Assembly: GCF_000241305.1 (NCBI RefSeq)
Contig: NZ_BAEH01000009.1
Location: 1 to 58,882 of the forward strand
DNA from: Gordonia effusa NBRC 100432
GTDB lineage: Bacteria > Actinomycetota > Actinomycetes > Mycobacteriales > Mycobacteriaceae
Reading direction: 5' to 3'
DNA length: 58,882 nt
Below the pieces are notes generated by a model. It saw only the letters and a program-made list of their open reading frames with translations. It was not told where the DNA came from and searched no databases. Shown here piece after piece: positions 25,068 through 36,617 of this stretch (position 1 is the stretch's first letter; each line of letters opens with the position of its first letter). Position numbers and translations under genes: made by a program.

Positions 25068-26810
25068 CTACAGCCCGAGATCGGCAGCGAATTCTGCTGC
25101 TTCCAAACGCTTTTTGACGGTCGTCAAGAAGCGTCCGGCGTCGGCACCGTCGACGAGACGGTGATCGTAGGTGAGCGGTAGGTACGACATCGACCGCACC
25201 GCGATCGACTCGGTGCCGTCGCCATCGGTGATGACTACCGGTCGCTTCACGATGGCGCCGGTGCCGATCATGGCTGCCTGCGGCGGAACCAGGATGGGAG
25301 TATCGAACAGTGCGCCCTGGCTGCCGATATTGGTGATGGTGAACGTGCCGCCGGAGATCTCGTTCGGCTTGAGTCCGTTGGTCCGGGCGCGGTTGGCGAT
25401 ATCGGCGATGGCGCGGGCCAAGCCGGCGATCGATAGGTCGTCGGCGTTGTGGATCACCGGGGACAGCAGTCCCTGTTCGGTGTCGACGGCGATACCAAGG
25501 TTCACCGAGCCGTGATAGGTGATCTCCTTGGCGGCCTCGTCGATGCTGGCGTTGATATTCGGGTGAACCTTCAACGCCTCGATGACGGCCTTGGCGATGA
25601 ACGGCAGGTAGGTGAGATTGACACCCTCGTTGGCCTTGAACGATGCCTTGGCCGCGGCACGCAATGCCACGATCTTGGTCAGATCCACTTCGAAGACCTG
25701 CGTGAGCTGAGCGCTGGTCTGCAACGATTCGCGAGTCTTGGCCGCGGTGATTTGCCGAATCCGGTTGATCTTCTGCGTGGTACCGCGCAGCGCCGCGAGT
25801 TCGGGCTTGATCTCCGGGCTGGCGGTCGGGGCGGTAGGAGCGGCAGCCGGTGTCGCGGTGGGCGCGGCAGCCGGAGCGGTACTCGGCGCCGCGGCGGCCA
25901 GCACGTCTTGCTTGCGGATACGACCGCCGACGCCGGTGCCTTTGACGCTGTTCAGGTCGACGTTGTTCTCGGCCGCGAGTTTGCGGACCAGCGGAGTCAC
26001 ATACGGGGTGGACTCCAGCGACTCGGTCGGTGCAGAGGCGGTGGCGGGAGCAGGCTTGGACGCGGGTTCAGGTTTCGGCTCGGGAGCGGGCGCGGCCTTG
26101 GGTTCGGCCTCGGGTTCGGGTTCGGGCGCCGGCTCAGGCTCGGGAGTTGGCTCGGGTTCCGGCGACGGTGCCGCCGGTGCCGCATCAGGAGCTCCGATGA
26201 CGGCGAGCTTGCCACCAACTTCAACGACATCGTCGGTATTCGCGGTGATCTCCAGCAGTACGCCTTCGGCGGGCGACGGGATTTCTGTGTCGACCTTGTC
26301 GGTCGAGACTTCGAGTAGTGGTTCGTCGACCGCGACATTGTCGCCCACATTCTTGAGCCAGTTGGTTACCGTTCCTTCGGTAACAGACTCGCCGAGCGCG
26401 GGCATTACGACGTCGGTGCCGGTCGCACCGCCAGCAGAGGGCGCCGAGGAGTTCTCGGGCTTCGGAGCCGCTGCTGGCTCGGGCGAACTGGCAGGTTCGG
26501 GCGCAGCCTCAGGCTCTGGCGCGGCTTCTGGCTGGGCCGGTTCGTCGGAGGACTCATCGGAACCGGACTCGCCAGCATCGCCGATGACGGCGAGTTCCCC
26601 GCCCACCTCGACGACATCGTCTTCTTTGGCGACGATCTTGGTCAGCACTCCCGCTGCCGGGGAAGGGATTTCGGTGTCGACCTTGTCGGTCGAGACTTCG
26701 AGCAAGGGCTCGTCGACGTCAACTGTGTCCCCCTCCTCCTTTAGCCACCGGGTAACGGTTCCTTCGGTGACACTTTCACCCAGTGCAGGCATCTGGACGG
26801 AGAAGGCCAT
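25068..26810 (-). CDS. sucB: Dihydrolipoamide acyltransferase (E2) of 2-oxo-acid dehydrogenase complexes
   Basis: A 580-residue E2 core enzyme. It has two lipoyl domains, each with the lipoylated Lys in [13 protein letters not shown] (residues ~43 and ~162). Long Ala/Pro/Glu linkers follow, then a peripheral-subunit-binding domain ([20 protein letters not shown]) and a catalytic domain ending with the active-site [13 protein letters not shown] 26810 has GAGGAG 9 bp upstream; the longer frame is not plausible. Mycobacterial orthologues (DlaT/SucB, Rv2215) are the E2 of pyruvate dehydrogenase and of the peroxynitrite reductase system. The substrate (acetyl or succinyl) cannot be settled here. 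Its lipoyl groups are made by LipB/LipA encoded downstream. Confidence 0.95.
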   Translation of the reverse strand: MAFSVQMPALGESVTEGTVTRWLKEEGDTVDVDEPLLEVSTDKVDTEIPSPAAGVLTKIVAKEDDVVEVGGELAVIGDAGESGSDESSDEPAQPEAAPEPEAAPEPASSPEPAAAPKPENSSAPSAGGATGTDVVMPALGESVTEGTVTNWLKNVGDNVAVDEPLLEVSTDKVDTEIPSPAEGVLLEITANTDDVVEVGGKLAVIGAPDAAPAAPSPEPEPTPEPEPAPEPEPEAEPKAAPAPEPKPEPASKPAPATASAPTESLESTPYVTPLVRKLAAENNVDLNSVKGTGVGGRIRKQDVLAAAAPSTAPAAAPTATPAAAPTAPTASPEIKPELAALRGTTQKINRIRQITAAKTRESLQTSAQLTQVFEVDLTKIVALRAAAKASFKANEGVNLTYLPFIAKAVIEALKVHPNINASIDEAAKEITYHGSVNLGIAVDTEQGLLSPVIHNADDLSIAGLARAIADIANRARTNGLKPNEISGGTFTITNIGSQGALFDTPILVPPQAAMIGTGAIVKRPVVITDGDGTESIAVRSMSYLPLTYDHRLVDGADAGRFLTTVKKRLEAAEFAADLGL

Positions 26811-27027
26811 TTCTGTTGACTCCTCAAACTCGGGTCTGAACATGCTCGGTTGTGTACGCCTTGGCAACTGATGGCGCCAAGACGCCGTGACGTGTGATGG
26901 ATGAATCACGTGTCCTCGATAAACCCTACAGCCCATCGAAGACGTCGACCCGGCGTGTACCACTAATGCCGATGCTACTGGGAAGTAGGGTCGTTGGCAG
27001 GACATCGTTCACGCGTCGCATTGACGG

Positions 27028-27086
27028 ACGGTCCCCCCGAGTCGGATGGATGCGATAGGGGCATCTGGTCGGCTCAGGGGGACCGT
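27028..27086. terminator. Long imperfect hairpin downstream of pepA
   Basis: The arms ACGGTCCCCC (27028-27037) and GGGGGACCGT (27077-27086) are perfect. They enclose partly pairing sequence and a core GATGC/GCATC pair (27049-27065) at symmetric 11-nt spacing. It is the only structure I see in the 328-bp gap 26811-27138 between pepA and the E2 gene. That gap otherwise holds the E2 promoter and ribosome-binding site. It probably ends pepA transcription, although there is no U-tract. Confidence 0.5.
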
Positions 27087-27138
27087 TTGGTGCTGTCAAT
27101 GGTCGGGAGATGCTGGGCGAGTGTGGCTTTCGGTCCAG

Positions 27139-28701
27139 CTATCCGTTGGCGGCGATGTCTTCGAGGACGCGTATCAGCGTCCGAACCGGCACACCCGTTC
27201 CGCCTTTTGGCGTGTAGCCCCACGGCCCGCCGGTGTTGAAGGCCGGGCCGGCGATATCGACATGTGCCCACTGAACCGACTCCGGGACGAACTCCCGCAG
27301 GAAGATCGCCGCCGACAACATGCCGCCCCAGCGGTGATTGGTTACATTCGCCAGATCGGCGACGCGTGATTTGAGGTCATCACGCAATTCGTCGGGTAAC
27401 GGCATGGCCCAGGCGTTCTCGCCGACCTCGGCTGACAAACGGGCGATTCGGTCCCGGAAGTCGTCGGTGCCCATCACACCGGGCGTACGGGTGCCAAGTG
27501 CCACCATTTGTGCGCCGGTAAGGGTGGCGGTATCGATGATGTAGTCCGGATCATCTTGTGCCGCACGGACTATCGCGTCGGCCAAGATGAGACGACCCTC
27601 GGCGTCGGTATTGAGCACCTCGACGGTGATGCCGCCGAACTGAGTAAGTACGTCGCCGGGACGTTGCGCGGTTGCCGACGGCATATTCTCCGCCATCGGC
27701 ACGGTTGCGGTGACGTTGACGTTGAGGTCGAGCCGCGCGGCGAGGATCGTCGTCGCGATCACCGCCGCGGCGCCACCCATATCCGAGGTCATGTGGTCCA
27801 TGCCGGCAGCCGGCTTGATGGAGATGCCGCCGGTGTCGAAGGTGATGCCCTTACCGACCAAGCCGACCGATTTGGTGTCCTTCTTGCCGCCGTGGGTCAA
27901 TCGGACCAGCCGTGGCAGTCGTGACGATCCCTTGCCGACCCCGACGATACCGCCGTATCCCTCGCGTTCCAGGGTGGTGTCGTCGAGGATTTCGACCGTC
28001 AGTCCGGCTTTGCGAGCAAGCTCGGCCGCGGCATCGGCGAACGCTTCCGGGAATAGGTGGCTCGGCGGGGTATTAACGAAATCGCGAGCGAGCGCGACCG
28101 AGTCGGCCACGGTAATGGCATGTGTCAGTTCGGCTTTCGCTTCCTTGCTCTTTTGTTCCACAAGCAAGGTGATGCGCTGCGGCGGATTCTTGGTCGGTGC
28201 GGTCTTATCCGAGCGGAAACTTGTGAACCGGTAGCTGCCCAAAAACAGGCCCTCGGCGATCGCCGACAGGTCGGTCGCGGCGAGCGTGGTGATCACCGAG
28301 CCATAACCGTCGAGCTCACGCGCGACGATGCCAGCGGCCTGCCGCAGTTTGTCAGCATCGTCGAGATCGTCAGCGCGGCCGAGTCCCACCGCGATGACGA
28401 CCGGCACGGGGACCGAGGTCGGCGCGGGAAGGCGGGTGATTTCACCATGCGAGCCCGTGGCGCGGACAGCGGTAACCGCATCGGAGATGGCACTCGCGGC
28501 CTCGTCGTCGAGGATGCCGTCACCGATGACGAGCGTTGGCTCGGTCGACGCGGCGTCATCGGACTTGCCGGTCGCCGAGTCTTTCGCTGGTGCGTCGGCT
28601 TGGACGAGGCCGATCACCAGGGCGTCATCGCGGCCGAACGTGGTGGACAGGTCGAATTCTGGACCGCGCGCGCGGTCGACTGTCTGACTGATGGTCACCA
28701 T
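27139..28701 (-). CDS. pepA: Leucyl aminopeptidase (M17)
   Basis: A cytosolic two-metal aminopeptidase removing N-terminal residues, about 520 residues. The M17 signature [13 protein letters not shown] and metal/active-site segments [26 protein letters not shown] are intact. The N-terminal ~170 residues form the usual macro-domain-like part. ATG 28701 is chosen because upstream residues of the longer frame run into the divergent CHAP gene; the length then matches mycobacterial PepB (Rv2213). No good ribosome-binding site is visible. Only 33 bp separate its start from the divergent gene, with a perfect palindrome between (28704-28720). Confidence 0.95.
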   Translation of the reverse strand: MVTISQTVDRARGPEFDLSTTFGRDDALVIGLVQADAPAKDSATGKSDDAASTEPTLVIGDGILDDEAASAISDAVTAVRATGSHGEITRLPAPTSVPVPVVIAVGLGRADDLDDADKLRQAAGIVARELDGYGSVITTLAATDLSAIAEGLFLGSYRFTSFRSDKTAPTKNPPQRITLLVEQKSKEAKAELTHAITVADSVALARDFVNTPPSHLFPEAFADAAAELARKAGLTVEILDDTTLEREGYGGIVGVGKGSSRLPRLVRLTHGGKKDTKSVGLVGKGITFDTGGISIKPAAGMDHMTSDMGGAAAVIATTILAARLDLNVNVTATVPMAENMPSATAQRPGDVLTQFGGITVEVLNTDAEGRLILADAIVRAAQDDPDYIIDTATLTGAQMVALGTRTPGVMGTDDFRDRIARLSAEVGENAWAMPLPDELRDDLKSRVADLANVTNHRWGGMLSAAIFLREFVPESVQWAHVDIAGPAFNTGGPWGYTPKGGTGVPVRTLIRVLEDIAANG

Positions 28702-28703
28702 GA

Positions 28704-28720
28704 CAACTGTGCCACAGTTG
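28704..28720. promoter_or_regulatory. CAACTGT-N3-ACAGTTG palindrome between pepA and CHAP gene starts
   Basis: A perfect 7-3-7 palindrome (CAACTGT GCC ACAGTTG) begins 2 bp upstream of the pepA ATG and ends 14 bp before the divergent GTG. It would overlap both 5' leaders. It may be an operator or, if transcribed, a hairpin affecting translation starts. Confidence 0.35.
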
Positions 28721-28734
28721 GTAGCTTGGGTTCG

Positions 28735-29343
28735 GTGAGCACACGTCGTAGACGCTTCGCGTGGCAGGGGGCCGTCCTGGTGGTGATCCTGGTCGTCGGG
28801 CTGGGGATCATCGGGTGGCGGGCAGTTGGTCGCAATACCGGCTTGGCCGACCGAGCGCTGGCCGGGCTGGGCATAGAGGAGTCGTTTCCCGATGTCGATC
28901 TGACCGGATTGTCGTCGGTGCGTAAGAACATCGTCGAGGTGACTCGACACGAATACGAACACAAACAGTCCGGCGAGTATTACGCCGAAGGGAATACCGA
29001 AGCATGGTGCGCGGATTTCGTCAGCTGGACAATGCGCAAAGCCGGTGCGCCGCTCAATAATCCGAACTCGGGGTCATGGCGCATTCCCGGCGTGGCGACA
29101 CTCACCGAGTACTACGAATCGGTTGGACGGTTCCGCGGGCCGTCGTATCGGCCGCGCACCGGCGATGTCGTTTTATACGAGGCGCCGAACCGGTTCCGGC
29201 AACACACCAACATCGTGTTGCGAGTCGACGGCAGCACGGTTACCACTGTCGGCGGCAACGAGCCACCGTCGAGTATCAGCATCAACACCTTCGATATGAC
29301 GACAGTCGACGGGATTGTCGGTTACGGAGTGGCGGGGCAGTAG
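28735..29343 (+). CDS. Membrane-anchored CHAP-domain protein (putative cell-wall amidase/peptidase)
   Basis: A 202-residue protein with a basic N-terminus (STRRRRF) and one transmembrane helix (~12-30). The outside domain carries the CHAP pattern: catalytic Cys in [10 protein letters not shown] (~85-94) and His in [10 protein letters not shown] (~157), with GDVVLY between. CHAP enzymes cleave peptidoglycan stem or bridge peptides. GTG 28735 gives the membrane anchor directly at the start. The gene is divergent from pepA and 31 bp upstream of gcvT on the same strand. Linkage with gcvT may be incidental. Confidence 0.82.
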   Translation: MSTRRRRFAWQGAVLVVILVVGLGIIGWRAVGRNTGLADRALAGLGIEESFPDVDLTGLSSVRKNIVEVTRHEYEHKQSGEYYAEGNTEAWCADFVSWTMRKAGAPLNNPNSGSWRIPGVATLTEYYESVGRFRGPSYRPRTGDVVLYEAPNRFRQHTNIVLRVDGSTVTTVGGNEPPSSISINTFDMTTVDGIVGYGVAGQ

Positions 29344-29374
29344 GGGAAAATCGCGCACCGATATCCTGATCGGC

Positions 29375-30487
29375 ATGACTGACGTATTGCTCGATGGTCC
29401 GATTGCCGCGCGGCACGCCGAATTGGGCGCCACCTTCGCCGAATTCGGCGGATGGAATATGCCGGTGTCGTACTCGGGGACCGTCGCCGAACATAAAGCG
29501 GTACGCGAATCCGTCGGCATCTTCGACGTCAGTCATCTCGGCAAGGCGCTCGTGAAAGGGCCGGGCGCGGCGGCGCTCATCAACTCGACGCTGAGCAACG
29601 ACTTAGGCAAGATCACGCCGGGCAAGGCGCAGTACACGTTGTGCTGCAACGATTCCGGTGGCGTCGTCGACGATCTGATCACCTATCTGGTCGCCGATGA
29701 CGAAGTCTTCCTCGTGCCCAATGCGGCGAATACCGCGAATGTGGTTGCGGCACTGGCCGCCGCCGCTCCCGCCGACGTCGAGGTGACCGATCTGCACCGC
29801 GACTACGGTGTGCTCGCCGTGCAGGGGCCGAATGCGGTGGACGTGCTCGCTGCGGTTGGCTTGCCGACCGAGATGGAGTACATGGCGTTCGCCGACGCAG
29901 AGTTGACCGTTGGCGATGCGCTGTACCCGGTTCGGGTCTGTCGTACCGGATATACCGGCGAAAAGGGTTACGAAATCCTGCCTCGGTGGGCCGATACGGC
30001 AGCGGTATTCGATGCTCTCCTCGCCGAAGTCATTGCGGCGGGCGGACTTCCGGCCGGCCTGGGCGCTCGGGACACGCTCCGGACCGAAATGGGGTACGCC
30101 CTGCACGGACACGAGTTGAGTCCGGAGATCTCGCCGGTTCAGGCGCGTAGTTCGTGGGCCGTCGGGTGGGATAAGCCTGCCTTCTTCGGCCGCGACGCGC
30201 TCCTCGCGGAGAAGGAGGCCGGCCCCGCGCGACGCCTCTATGGATTGCGGGCGCTGGGGCGCGGGGTACCGCGAGCGGAGTTGTCGGTTCTGGCCGAAGC
30301 GGGCGGCGAGCGGATCGGTGTCACGACGTCGGGTACCTTTTCGCCCACATTGGCCGCCGGCATCGCATTGGCACTGATCGATACGACGTCGGGTATTCGC
30401 AAAGGCGATCAGGTCGTCATCGATGTGCGCGGACGAGCACTTGAATGCGAGGTCGTGCTGCCTCCATTCGTAGATTCGCACGTCTAG
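29375..30487 (+). CDS. gcvT: Aminomethyltransferase (glycine cleavage T protein)
   Basis: The T protein transfers the methylene group from the aminomethyl-lipoyl H protein to tetrahydrofolate, releasing ammonia. The product has 370 residues, a normal GcvT length. Conserved segments include [41 protein letters not shown] and the C-terminal [19 protein letters not shown]. The catalytic Asp of the VSH-type N-terminal motif context (DVSH) is retained. ATG 29375 starts at the family's N-terminus. GcvH, GcvP and GcvL are not in the window. The enzyme needs lipoylated H protein made by LipA/LipB. Confidence 0.96.
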   Translation: MTDVLLDGPIAARHAELGATFAEFGGWNMPVSYSGTVAEHKAVRESVGIFDVSHLGKALVKGPGAAALINSTLSNDLGKITPGKAQYTLCCNDSGGVVDDLITYLVADDEVFLVPNAANTANVVAALAAAAPADVEVTDLHRDYGVLAVQGPNAVDVLAAVGLPTEMEYMAFADAELTVGDALYPVRVCRTGYTGEKGYEILPRWADTAAVFDALLAEVIAAGGLPAGLGARDTLRTEMGYALHGHELSPEISPVQARSSWAVGWDKPAFFGRDALLAEKEAGPARRLYGLRALGRGVPRAELSVLAEAGGERIGVTTSGTFSPTLAAGIALALIDTTSGIRKGDQVVIDVRGRALECEVVLPPFVDSHV

Positions 30488-30529
30488 TGCAGTGCTAAAC
30501 CATTTGTGGCCCGGCGGTACCATGAGCCT

Positions 30530-31630
30530 ATGACCTTGCAGTTCAGTCGCACCGAGCATCCACACCCGGTGTCGGAGTCGCGTCGTGCCGAGATTTTGAG
30601 CGCGCCCGGTTTCGGCAAGTACTTCACCGACAATATGGTGATCGTCGACTTCGACCGCGAACGCGGTTGGCATAACGCGCAAGTAAAGCCCTACGGACCG
30701 ATCGCGCTTGATCCGTCCGCGATGGTGCTGCATTACGGTCAGGAAGTCTTCGAGGGGCTCAAGGCATACCGCCAGCCCGACGGAACGATTGCCGCCTTCC
30801 GACCCGAGGCCAACGGTGCTCGTCTGCAGCGGTCCGCCGGTCGGTTGGCGATGCCGCCGCTGCCGGTTGACGACTTCATCGCGTCGCTGCGCGAACTACT
30901 CGCGGCCGATAACGCCTGGGTGCCTGAAGCGGGCGGGGAGGCCGCGCTCTATCTACGACCGTTCATGTTCGCCTCGCAAGCCGGTCTCGGTGTCAACGCG
31001 CCGTCGAACGAATATCGGTACTCCGTCATCGCGTCGCCGGCGGGGCCTTACTTCTCCGGCGGTCTCACCCCGGTCAGCGTGTGGCTGTCGACCGAGTTCG
31101 TCCGTGCCGCGCCCGGCGGAACCGGTGCGGCGAAATGCGGCGGCAACTACGCCGCGGCCTTCCTCGCGCAGGCGCAGGCCACCGAACAGGGCTGTGACCA
31201 GGTTGTGTGGCTCGACGCCGTCGAACGCCGTTACATCGAAGAGATGGGCGGCATGAACCTGTTTTTCGTGTTCGGGTCAGGCGCCGACGCCAGGCTGGTC
31301 ACGCCGGAACTGAGCGGTTCGCTTTTGCCGGGCATCACGCGAGATTCGTTGTTGCAGTTGGCAACCGACGCGGGATTCGGGGTGGAGGAACGTCGCATCA
31401 CCATCGAAGAATTGCGCAAGGGTGTCGCCGACGGTGCGATTACCGAAGTCTTTGCCTGTGGCACCGCCGCGGTGATCACCCCCGTCGGACGGGTCAAGGG
31501 CGAGGGTGAGGATTACACCATCGGCGATGGCACCACCGGTGAAGTGACCCAGGCGTTGCGAGATACGTTGACCGGAATCCAGCGGGGTACGTTCGCGGAT
31601 ACGCACGGCTGGATGACGCGGCTTTTCTAG
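30530..31630 (+). CDS. ilvE: Branched-chain amino acid aminotransferase
   Basis: A 366-residue PLP enzyme (fold type IV) exchanging amino groups between glutamate and Leu/Ile/Val. Characteristic segments include [19 protein letters not shown], the PLP Lys in [13 protein letters not shown] (~205), [12 protein letters not shown] and [13 protein letters not shown] 30530 is supported by matching family N-termini ([11 protein letters not shown]). It is 42 bp after gcvT, with the same neighbour order as Rv2211c-Rv2210c. It ends 18 bp from the convergent cobS gene. Confidence 0.97.
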   Translation: MTLQFSRTEHPHPVSESRRAEILSAPGFGKYFTDNMVIVDFDRERGWHNAQVKPYGPIALDPSAMVLHYGQEVFEGLKAYRQPDGTIAAFRPEANGARLQRSAGRLAMPPLPVDDFIASLRELLAADNAWVPEAGGEAALYLRPFMFASQAGLGVNAPSNEYRYSVIASPAGPYFSGGLTPVSVWLSTEFVRAAPGGTGAAKCGGNYAAAFLAQAQATEQGCDQVVWLDAVERRYIEEMGGMNLFFVFGSGADARLVTPELSGSLLPGITRDSLLQLATDAGFGVEERRITIEELRKGVADGAITEVFACGTAAVITPVGRVKGEGEDYTIGDGTTGEVTQALRDTLTGIQRGTFADTHGWMTRLF

Positions 31631-31638
31631 GGTGAGGC

Positions 31639-31657
31639 TGCGGCTCGTCTAGCCGCA
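31639..31657. terminator. Hairpin between ilvE and cobS
   Basis: The perfect 7-5-7 palindrome TGCGGCT-CGTCT-AGCCGCA overlaps the cobS stop codon and begins 8 bp after the ilvE stop. The short convergent gap makes a bidirectional terminator likely. Confidence 0.55.
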
Positions 31658-32404
31658 CACGAAGATCACCAGCGTTAGCGCGAGTGTCAGTTCGATGCTG
31701 GCGCCGAGGACGTCGCCGTTGATTCCGCCCATCCGGCGCGCGCAGTGCGCGCTGAAGGCCCAGACGGTCAGTGCCACAACGGGTACGGCGACCAGACCGA
31801 TCACGCCCAACGGGTAGGCGGCGACCAGCGCGAGTGCCACCCACACGACGATCGCACTGCGCTGAGTTCCGGCGACCAATGCGCCGAACCCGTCGGGCGA
31901 ACTCGGCGACAGTGTCCAGCGGCAGGCGACGACAGCGGCCACCCGGCTCAACCCGACAGTGAAAACTATTGCGTACCAATGACCTTCGTCGGCGAGTGCG
32001 CCGAGGCAGACGGCCTGGAGCCCGAGTATCAGCGTCAGTGTCGCGATTGCGAACGGGCCAGCGGATCCGCCGCGCATCACCTCGCGCACCCGATCCGGCG
32101 GCCCGTAGCACCCGAGCCCGTCGGCGGTGTCTGCCAGCCCGTCTACGTGCATGCCACGAGTCGCGGCAGCCAGGAATGCGACGATCAGCAGCCCGATGAG
32201 CAACGGCGGCGCAGACGTGTGGGCCAGTCCGAAACCCGCACCTGCGACCGCGGCGCCCAGCGCGGTACCGACGACCGGGACAGCGCCGATAATCGCCCCG
32301 CCGATGCGACGGTCGGGTGCTTCGCGCGGCGACGGCGCGGGGAGCACCGTCAGCCAGGAGAACGCGGTCAGCGTCGCGCGCAGCGGATTAGCCGCCACTG
32401 ACAC
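31649..32404 (-). CDS. cobS: Cobalamin synthase (adenosylcobinamide-GDP ribazoletransferase)
   Basis: A 251-residue polytopic membrane enzyme joining adenosylcobinamide-GDP to alpha-ribazole at the end of cobalamin assembly. Family motifs [15 protein letters not shown] (~85-99) and the membrane-rich body are clear, and [11 protein letters not shown] holds the acidic metal-binding residues. The gene overlaps the fused cobUT gene by 17 bp, so the two are co-translated. The product acts directly on the outputs of the two CobUT activities. Confidence 0.96.
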   Translation of the reverse strand: MSVAANPLRATLTAFSWLTVLPAPSPREAPDRRIGGAIIGAVPVVGTALGAAVAGAGFGLAHTSAPPLLIGLLIVAFLAAATRGMHVDGLADTADGLGCYGPPDRVREVMRGGSAGPFAIATLTLILGLQAVCLGALADEGHWYAIVFTVGLSRVAAVVACRWTLSPSSPDGFGALVAGTQRSAIVVWVALALVAAYPLGVIGLVAVPVVALTVWAFSAHCARRMGGINGDVLGASIELTLALTLVIFVCG

Positions 32405-34085
32405 CGGCTTCGTCGAAGGTTGCCATCGACGTGAGCAGGTCGATCGATGCCGCGACCACGGGTAATACCGTCAATGCGCCGCTGCCTTCGCCGAGGCGCA
32501 TGGACAGGTCTACGACCGGAGTTAAATCAAGACGGTCGAGGGCGAACGCATGCGCCGGTTCGGTCGATCTATGACCGGCGAGCCACCAATCCACCGCGCC
32601 CGGAGCGAGCAGGTTCGCCACCAGCGCGGCGGCTGTTACCACCACGCCATCGAGGATGACCGGCGTGCGCCGCACCGCGGCCTGGGCGAGAAAGCCGGCC
32701 ATCGCGGTGAGGTCGGCACCGGCGACCGTGGCCAGTAGCGACAGCGGGTCGCTGAAATGCGGCCGAGCCCGCCACATGCCGTCGCGAATCGCCGCGGTCT
32801 TGCGGTTCCACGCGGCGTCGTCCACGCCGGTGCCTCGACCAACCACGACCACCGGTTCCTGTCCGGTGATGGTGCCGATCAAAACCGCTGCAGGAGTGGT
32901 GTTTCCGATGCCCATGTCGCCGGCGATCAGGAGATCGGCACCGGCGTCGACCAACTCGTCGACTATCTGCTTGCCGGCGGCCAGGGCCGCCCGTGCCTCC
33001 GCGAGACTCAGCGAGTCTTCGATGGCGAGGTTGCCGCTGCCACGCCGCACCTTGAAACGCGATACCTCGGGAGAGGTATCGGCATCGACGGACAAGTCGA
33101 AGACGCAGACACTGGCTCCGCTGCGAGCGGCCAAAACGTTGACCGCCGCGCCGCCGCCAGCGATATTGGCGACCATCTGCGCGGTGACTTCGGGTGGATA
33201 CGCGGAGACGCCGGTCTGCGCGACCCCGTGATCACCCGCGAAGACAACGACACGCGGCTGCGAAAACTGTTGGGGCGGAGAGGTTCCCTGGCATGCGGCA
33301 ATCCAGTTGCCAAGATCCTCCAGGCGCCCGAGTGAGCCGGCCGGCTTGGTCAGGGTCAGTTGTCGCGCACGTGCTTGATCGAGGATCGTAGCGTCGGGGG
33401 CGACGATCTTCGTGAAGATCTCGGCATCAGTCGGGTCTGGAATCCCGGTGCCGGATACCGCCGGTGGTGCCGCGGCGGGGGGTGGCACAGGTATCGGCAT
33501 CGGCTTGGCGGGCTGTGGTACGGCTCTTGCCGATGTCGAATCCGATTGTGCGGCAGCAGAATCGGAAGACTGGGGGAGGGGGAGTATTCGACCGGCGACG
33601 ACCAGCTCGACGCGGTCGCAGACGCGCGCGACGGCGGCGTTCAGCGCGCCTAACTCATCTTGGAAGCGTCGGCCCGCCGGTGTCGGCGGGACTACCGAGA
33701 GGCCTACTTCGGGGCTGATGATCACCAGGTCGCCAGTGAAAGCGGCAATGGCAGAACATAATTGGTCGTATATCCCGGACAGGTCGACGTCGCCGGTCCA
33801 AGCGTCCCGAGAATCGAGTTGGGCGGCAAGCCAATTGCCAAGATCATCGACCAGCGTAGGCGCTGCCGGGTGGTCCTCGAGCTGACCGACAAGATCGGTC
33901 GACTCCACCGTCACATACCGATCGGAACGTCGGGCGCGATGCGCGTCGACACGGGCCTGCCAATCGGCGTCGGTCGACAGGGCCGGTCCCGTTGCGAGAT
34001 AACGGATTTGCGATGACTTGCTCAGCAGCGACTCGCCATGCGCGGACTTACCCGAACGCACGCCGCCAAGGATCAGTGCGCGCAT
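32388..34085 (-). CDS. cobT: Fused CobU-CobT: adenosylcobinamide kinase/guanylyltransferase and nicotinate-nucleotide:DMB phosphoribosyltransferase
   Basis: A 565-residue fusion. Residues ~1-170 are CobU: P-loop GGVRSGKS, the HRARR segment with the guanylylated His candidate, [11 protein letters not shown] and [11 protein letters not shown]. Residues ~171-215 form an Ala/Pro/Ser linker. Residues ~220-565 are Cob[39 protein letters not shown] and the catalytic Glu in GEGSGAL near the end. One polypeptide therefore makes both substrates of CobS: adenosylcobinamide-GDP and alpha-ribazole phosphate. In M. tuberculosis CobU and CobT are separate and unlinked. Both halves keep their key residues. 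No B12 riboswitch was seen upstream. Confidence 0.95.
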   Translation of the reverse strand: MRALILGGVRSGKSAHGESLLSKSSQIRYLATGPALSTDADWQARVDAHRARRSDRYVTVESTDLVGQLEDHPAAPTLVDDLGNWLAAQLDSRDAWTGDVDLSGIYDQLCSAIAAFTGDLVIISPEVGLSVVPPTPAGRRFQDELGALNAAVARVCDRVELVVAGRILPLPQSSDSAAAQSDSTSARAVPQPAKPMPIPVPPPAAAPPAVSGTGIPDPTDAEIFTKIVAPDATILDQARARQLTLTKPAGSLGRLEDLGNWIAACQGTSPPQQFSQPRVVVFAGDHGVAQTGVSAYPPEVTAQMVANIAGGGAAVNVLAARSGASVCVFDLSVDADTSPEVSRFKVRRGSGNLAIEDSLSLAEARAALAAGKQIVDELVDAGADLLIAGDMGIGNTTPAAVLIGTITGQEPVVVVGRGTGVDDAAWNRKTAAIRDGMWRARPHFSDPLSLLATVAGADLTAMAGFLAQAAVRRTPVILDGVVVTAAALVANLLAPGAVDWWLAGHRSTEPAHAFALDRLDLTPVVDLSMRLGEGSGALTVLPVVAASIDLLTSMATFDEAGVSGG

Positions 34086-34090
34086 CTCAC

Positions 34091-34771
34091 CTATACCTTT
34101 TCGCCGACGACGGCCTTAGGCTTGGGCGCCCGCATCTTGCGCAGCTGCATAGCGCGGGTCAGTGCGTACCAGCCGAGGCGGAACCCAGTGTCGGTGGCGT
34201 CGGGAAAGCGTTCGCGCACACGCTTATTCACCAGACGTCCCAGAACTACGCCGTCGATGGCCATGAACAACACGAAGACCAGCATCACCGGAGTCGCGAA
34301 GGGGGTGAGCGTCGGAATGAACATCACCAGGATAAGGACAATCGCGAACGGCATGAAAAGTCCGGCGAAGTTACGCCGGGAGTCGACGATGTCACGGACG
34401 TAACGCCGGACCGGGCCCTTGTCACGGGGCATCAAAAACTTCTCGTCGCCTTCCATCATGCGTTCACGCTGTTCAATACGCTGGGCGCGACGGTTTGCGT
34501 TGGCCTCGCGTTTTTGTTCTTTGGTCTGCGTGGATCTGAGTTCCTTGCGTCGAGCGCGAGCCTCGGCGCGAGTAGTCGGCGGTGGTGCCAACGGGCCGGA
34601 TCGCTTGTTCTGAGCGTCGCGGCGCTTAGGGGTTGGCCGTCCTTTGGCTGCCGTGTAGGCCGAGCCCTTCGCCGTCGAATCGTCAGAATCGGGCGTCGAT
34701 TCCTTTTCGAGTGAGACGTCTGAGGTGCTCGACGCCGCATCGTCGGCGTCCTTCTGCCATGGCAACTTCAC
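34091..34771 (-). CDS. DUF3043 membrane protein
   Basis: A 226-residue conserved actinobacterial protein (Rv2206 type). The first ~115 residues are charged and low-complexity, rich in Lys, Arg, Glu and Ser, with possible coiled coil around [21 protein letters not shown] conserved [20 protein letters not shown] follows, then two transmembrane helices (~145-165 and ~167-187). The function is unknown. It starts the unit DUF3043-cobUT-cobS, with 5 bp to the next gene, and is divergent from the Fe-S carrier gene. Confidence 0.9.
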   Translation of the reverse strand: MKLPWQKDADDAASSTSDVSLEKESTPDSDDSTAKGSAYTAAKGRPTPKRRDAQNKRSGPLAPPPTTRAEARARRKELRSTQTKEQKREANANRRAQRIEQRERMMEGDEKFLMPRDKGPVRRYVRDIVDSRRNFAGLFMPFAIVLILVMFIPTLTPFATPVMLVFVLFMAIDGVVLGRLVNKRVRERFPDATDTGFRLGWYALTRAMQLRKMRAPKPKAVVGEKV

Positions 34772-35008
34772 ATCCTTCAGCCTAAGCGATCAACTCCGAC
34801 GGACCCGCTACGGCCTGGTATCGCCGCGGCAGTGCCTGCCCGCGGTGCGGCGTCGAGACCGCTGGGAATAGGACCCGATGGAGTACGGTTGTAGTTGCAG
34901 ACGTGAGAAGACAACGTCGTCAGCACGTTATGTCGAGCTGGCGCCAAGCCGGTACGCCTCCCCGACATCGGCGAGGACATTGGGCGAGAAGGAAAACGAG
35001 GAGCATCC

Positions 35009-35368
35009 ATGACCGTTTCGAATGAAACCGGAGCGACCACCGACACCGGCGTGTTGCTGACCGATTCCGCCGCTGCCAAGGCGAAAACCCTGCTTGACCA
35101 GGAGGGCCGCGACGACCTGGCACTGCGCATCGCTGTGCAGCCCGGTGGTTGTGCGGGACTGCGCTACCAGCTGTTCTTTGATGATCGCTCGCTCGACGGT
35201 GATATCACCAGCGATTTCGCGGGCGTGACGCTTGCCGTCGACCGGATGAGCGCGCCGTATGTGCAGGGTGCCACCATCGACTTCGTCGACACCATCGAGA
35301 AGCAGGGTTTCACCATCGATAACCCGAACGCCACCGGCAGCTGCGCCTGCGGTGACTCGTTCAACTGA
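35009..35368 (+). CDS. erpA: A-type iron-sulfur carrier protein (HesB/IscA/ErpA family)
   Basis: A 119-residue A-type carrier that holds and delivers Fe-S clusters. The three ligand cysteines are in GGCAGLRYQ (one) and the C-terminal GSCACGDSF (two). The start MTVSNETGATTDTGVLLTDSA agrees with the family. The ribosome-binding site is probably the GAGGAG just before ATG 35009. The gene is followed by a strong hairpin. Likely clients encoded nearby include LipA and the Rieske protein, which need clusters (inference). The 237-bp upstream region (34772-35008) is shared with the divergent DUF3043 gene, and I see no further gene there. Confidence 0.94.
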   Translation: MTVSNETGATTDTGVLLTDSAAAKAKTLLDQEGRDDLALRIAVQPGGCAGLRYQLFFDDRSLDGDITSDFAGVTLAVDRMSAPYVQGATIDFVDTIEKQGFTIDNPNATGSCACGDSFN

Positions 35369-35429
35369 GGTTTCTCACCTCGTAGGCTTCACTTTCGGCC
35401 GCACACTCGTACCGGGTGTGCGGCCGAAA
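35367..35429 (+). terminator. Terminator after erpA
   Basis: A small hairpin GAGGT-N5-ACCTC (35367-35381) is followed by a strong one. The strong hairpin has 14-bp arms TTTCGGCCGCACAC (35393-35406) and GTGTGCGGCCGAAA (35416-35429) with a 9-nt loop. The A/T ends of the arms make it usable in either direction. Confidence 0.75.
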
Positions 35430-35475
35430 TCGTGAATACGGAGTATCGAAGCAGCGCTCGTCCGAGGTGGCCTAG

Positions 35476-36480
<1,005 letters not shown>

Positions 36481-36532
36481 AGCCGCCGGCTCCTGCGTTC
36501 CTCGCATTCTTAGCGATACTTTGGTTTTCGGC

Positions 36533-36551
36533 TAAGGCATGCCTTACATTA
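36533..36551 (+). promoter_or_regulatory. DtxR/IdeR-type iron box upstream of siderophore importer
   Basis: TAAGGCATGCCTTACATTA fits 14 of 19 positions of TWAGGTTAGSCTAACCTWA and includes a perfect 14-bp palindrome (36533-36546). It lies 85 bp before the first permease start. Iron-dependent repression by IdeR/DtxR is expected for such importers. Confidence 0.6.
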
Positions 36552-36561
36552 GGCGGACTGG

Positions 36562-36594
36562 TCCCAGTCGCATGACAAAGTCGTGCGACTGGGA
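36562..36594 (+). other. Leader hairpin between iron box and importer start
   Basis: A perfect 11-bp stem TCCCAGTCGCA / TGCGACTGGGA encloses an 11-nt loop and lies 23 bp before ATG 36618. Placed after the likely promoter, it would be in the 5' untranslated RNA. There is no U-tract. It may protect the mRNA or tune translation. Confidence 0.5.
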
Positions 36595-36617
36595 TATCGC
36601 CGATGTGAAAGGACGTG

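Noticed and set aside
25738..26871. Long open frame (about 377 codons) on the plus strand
   Set aside because: It is the antisense of the E2 acyltransferase. Its Ser/Gly/Ala-rich product mirrors the Pro/Ala/Glu linkers and lipoyl domains on the other strand.
34091..35008. B12 riboswitch expected before the cobalamin genes
   Set aside because: I looked upstream of DUF3043-cobUT-cobS for the conserved B12-box-like sequence and did not find it. The unit appears not to be controlled this way in this window.
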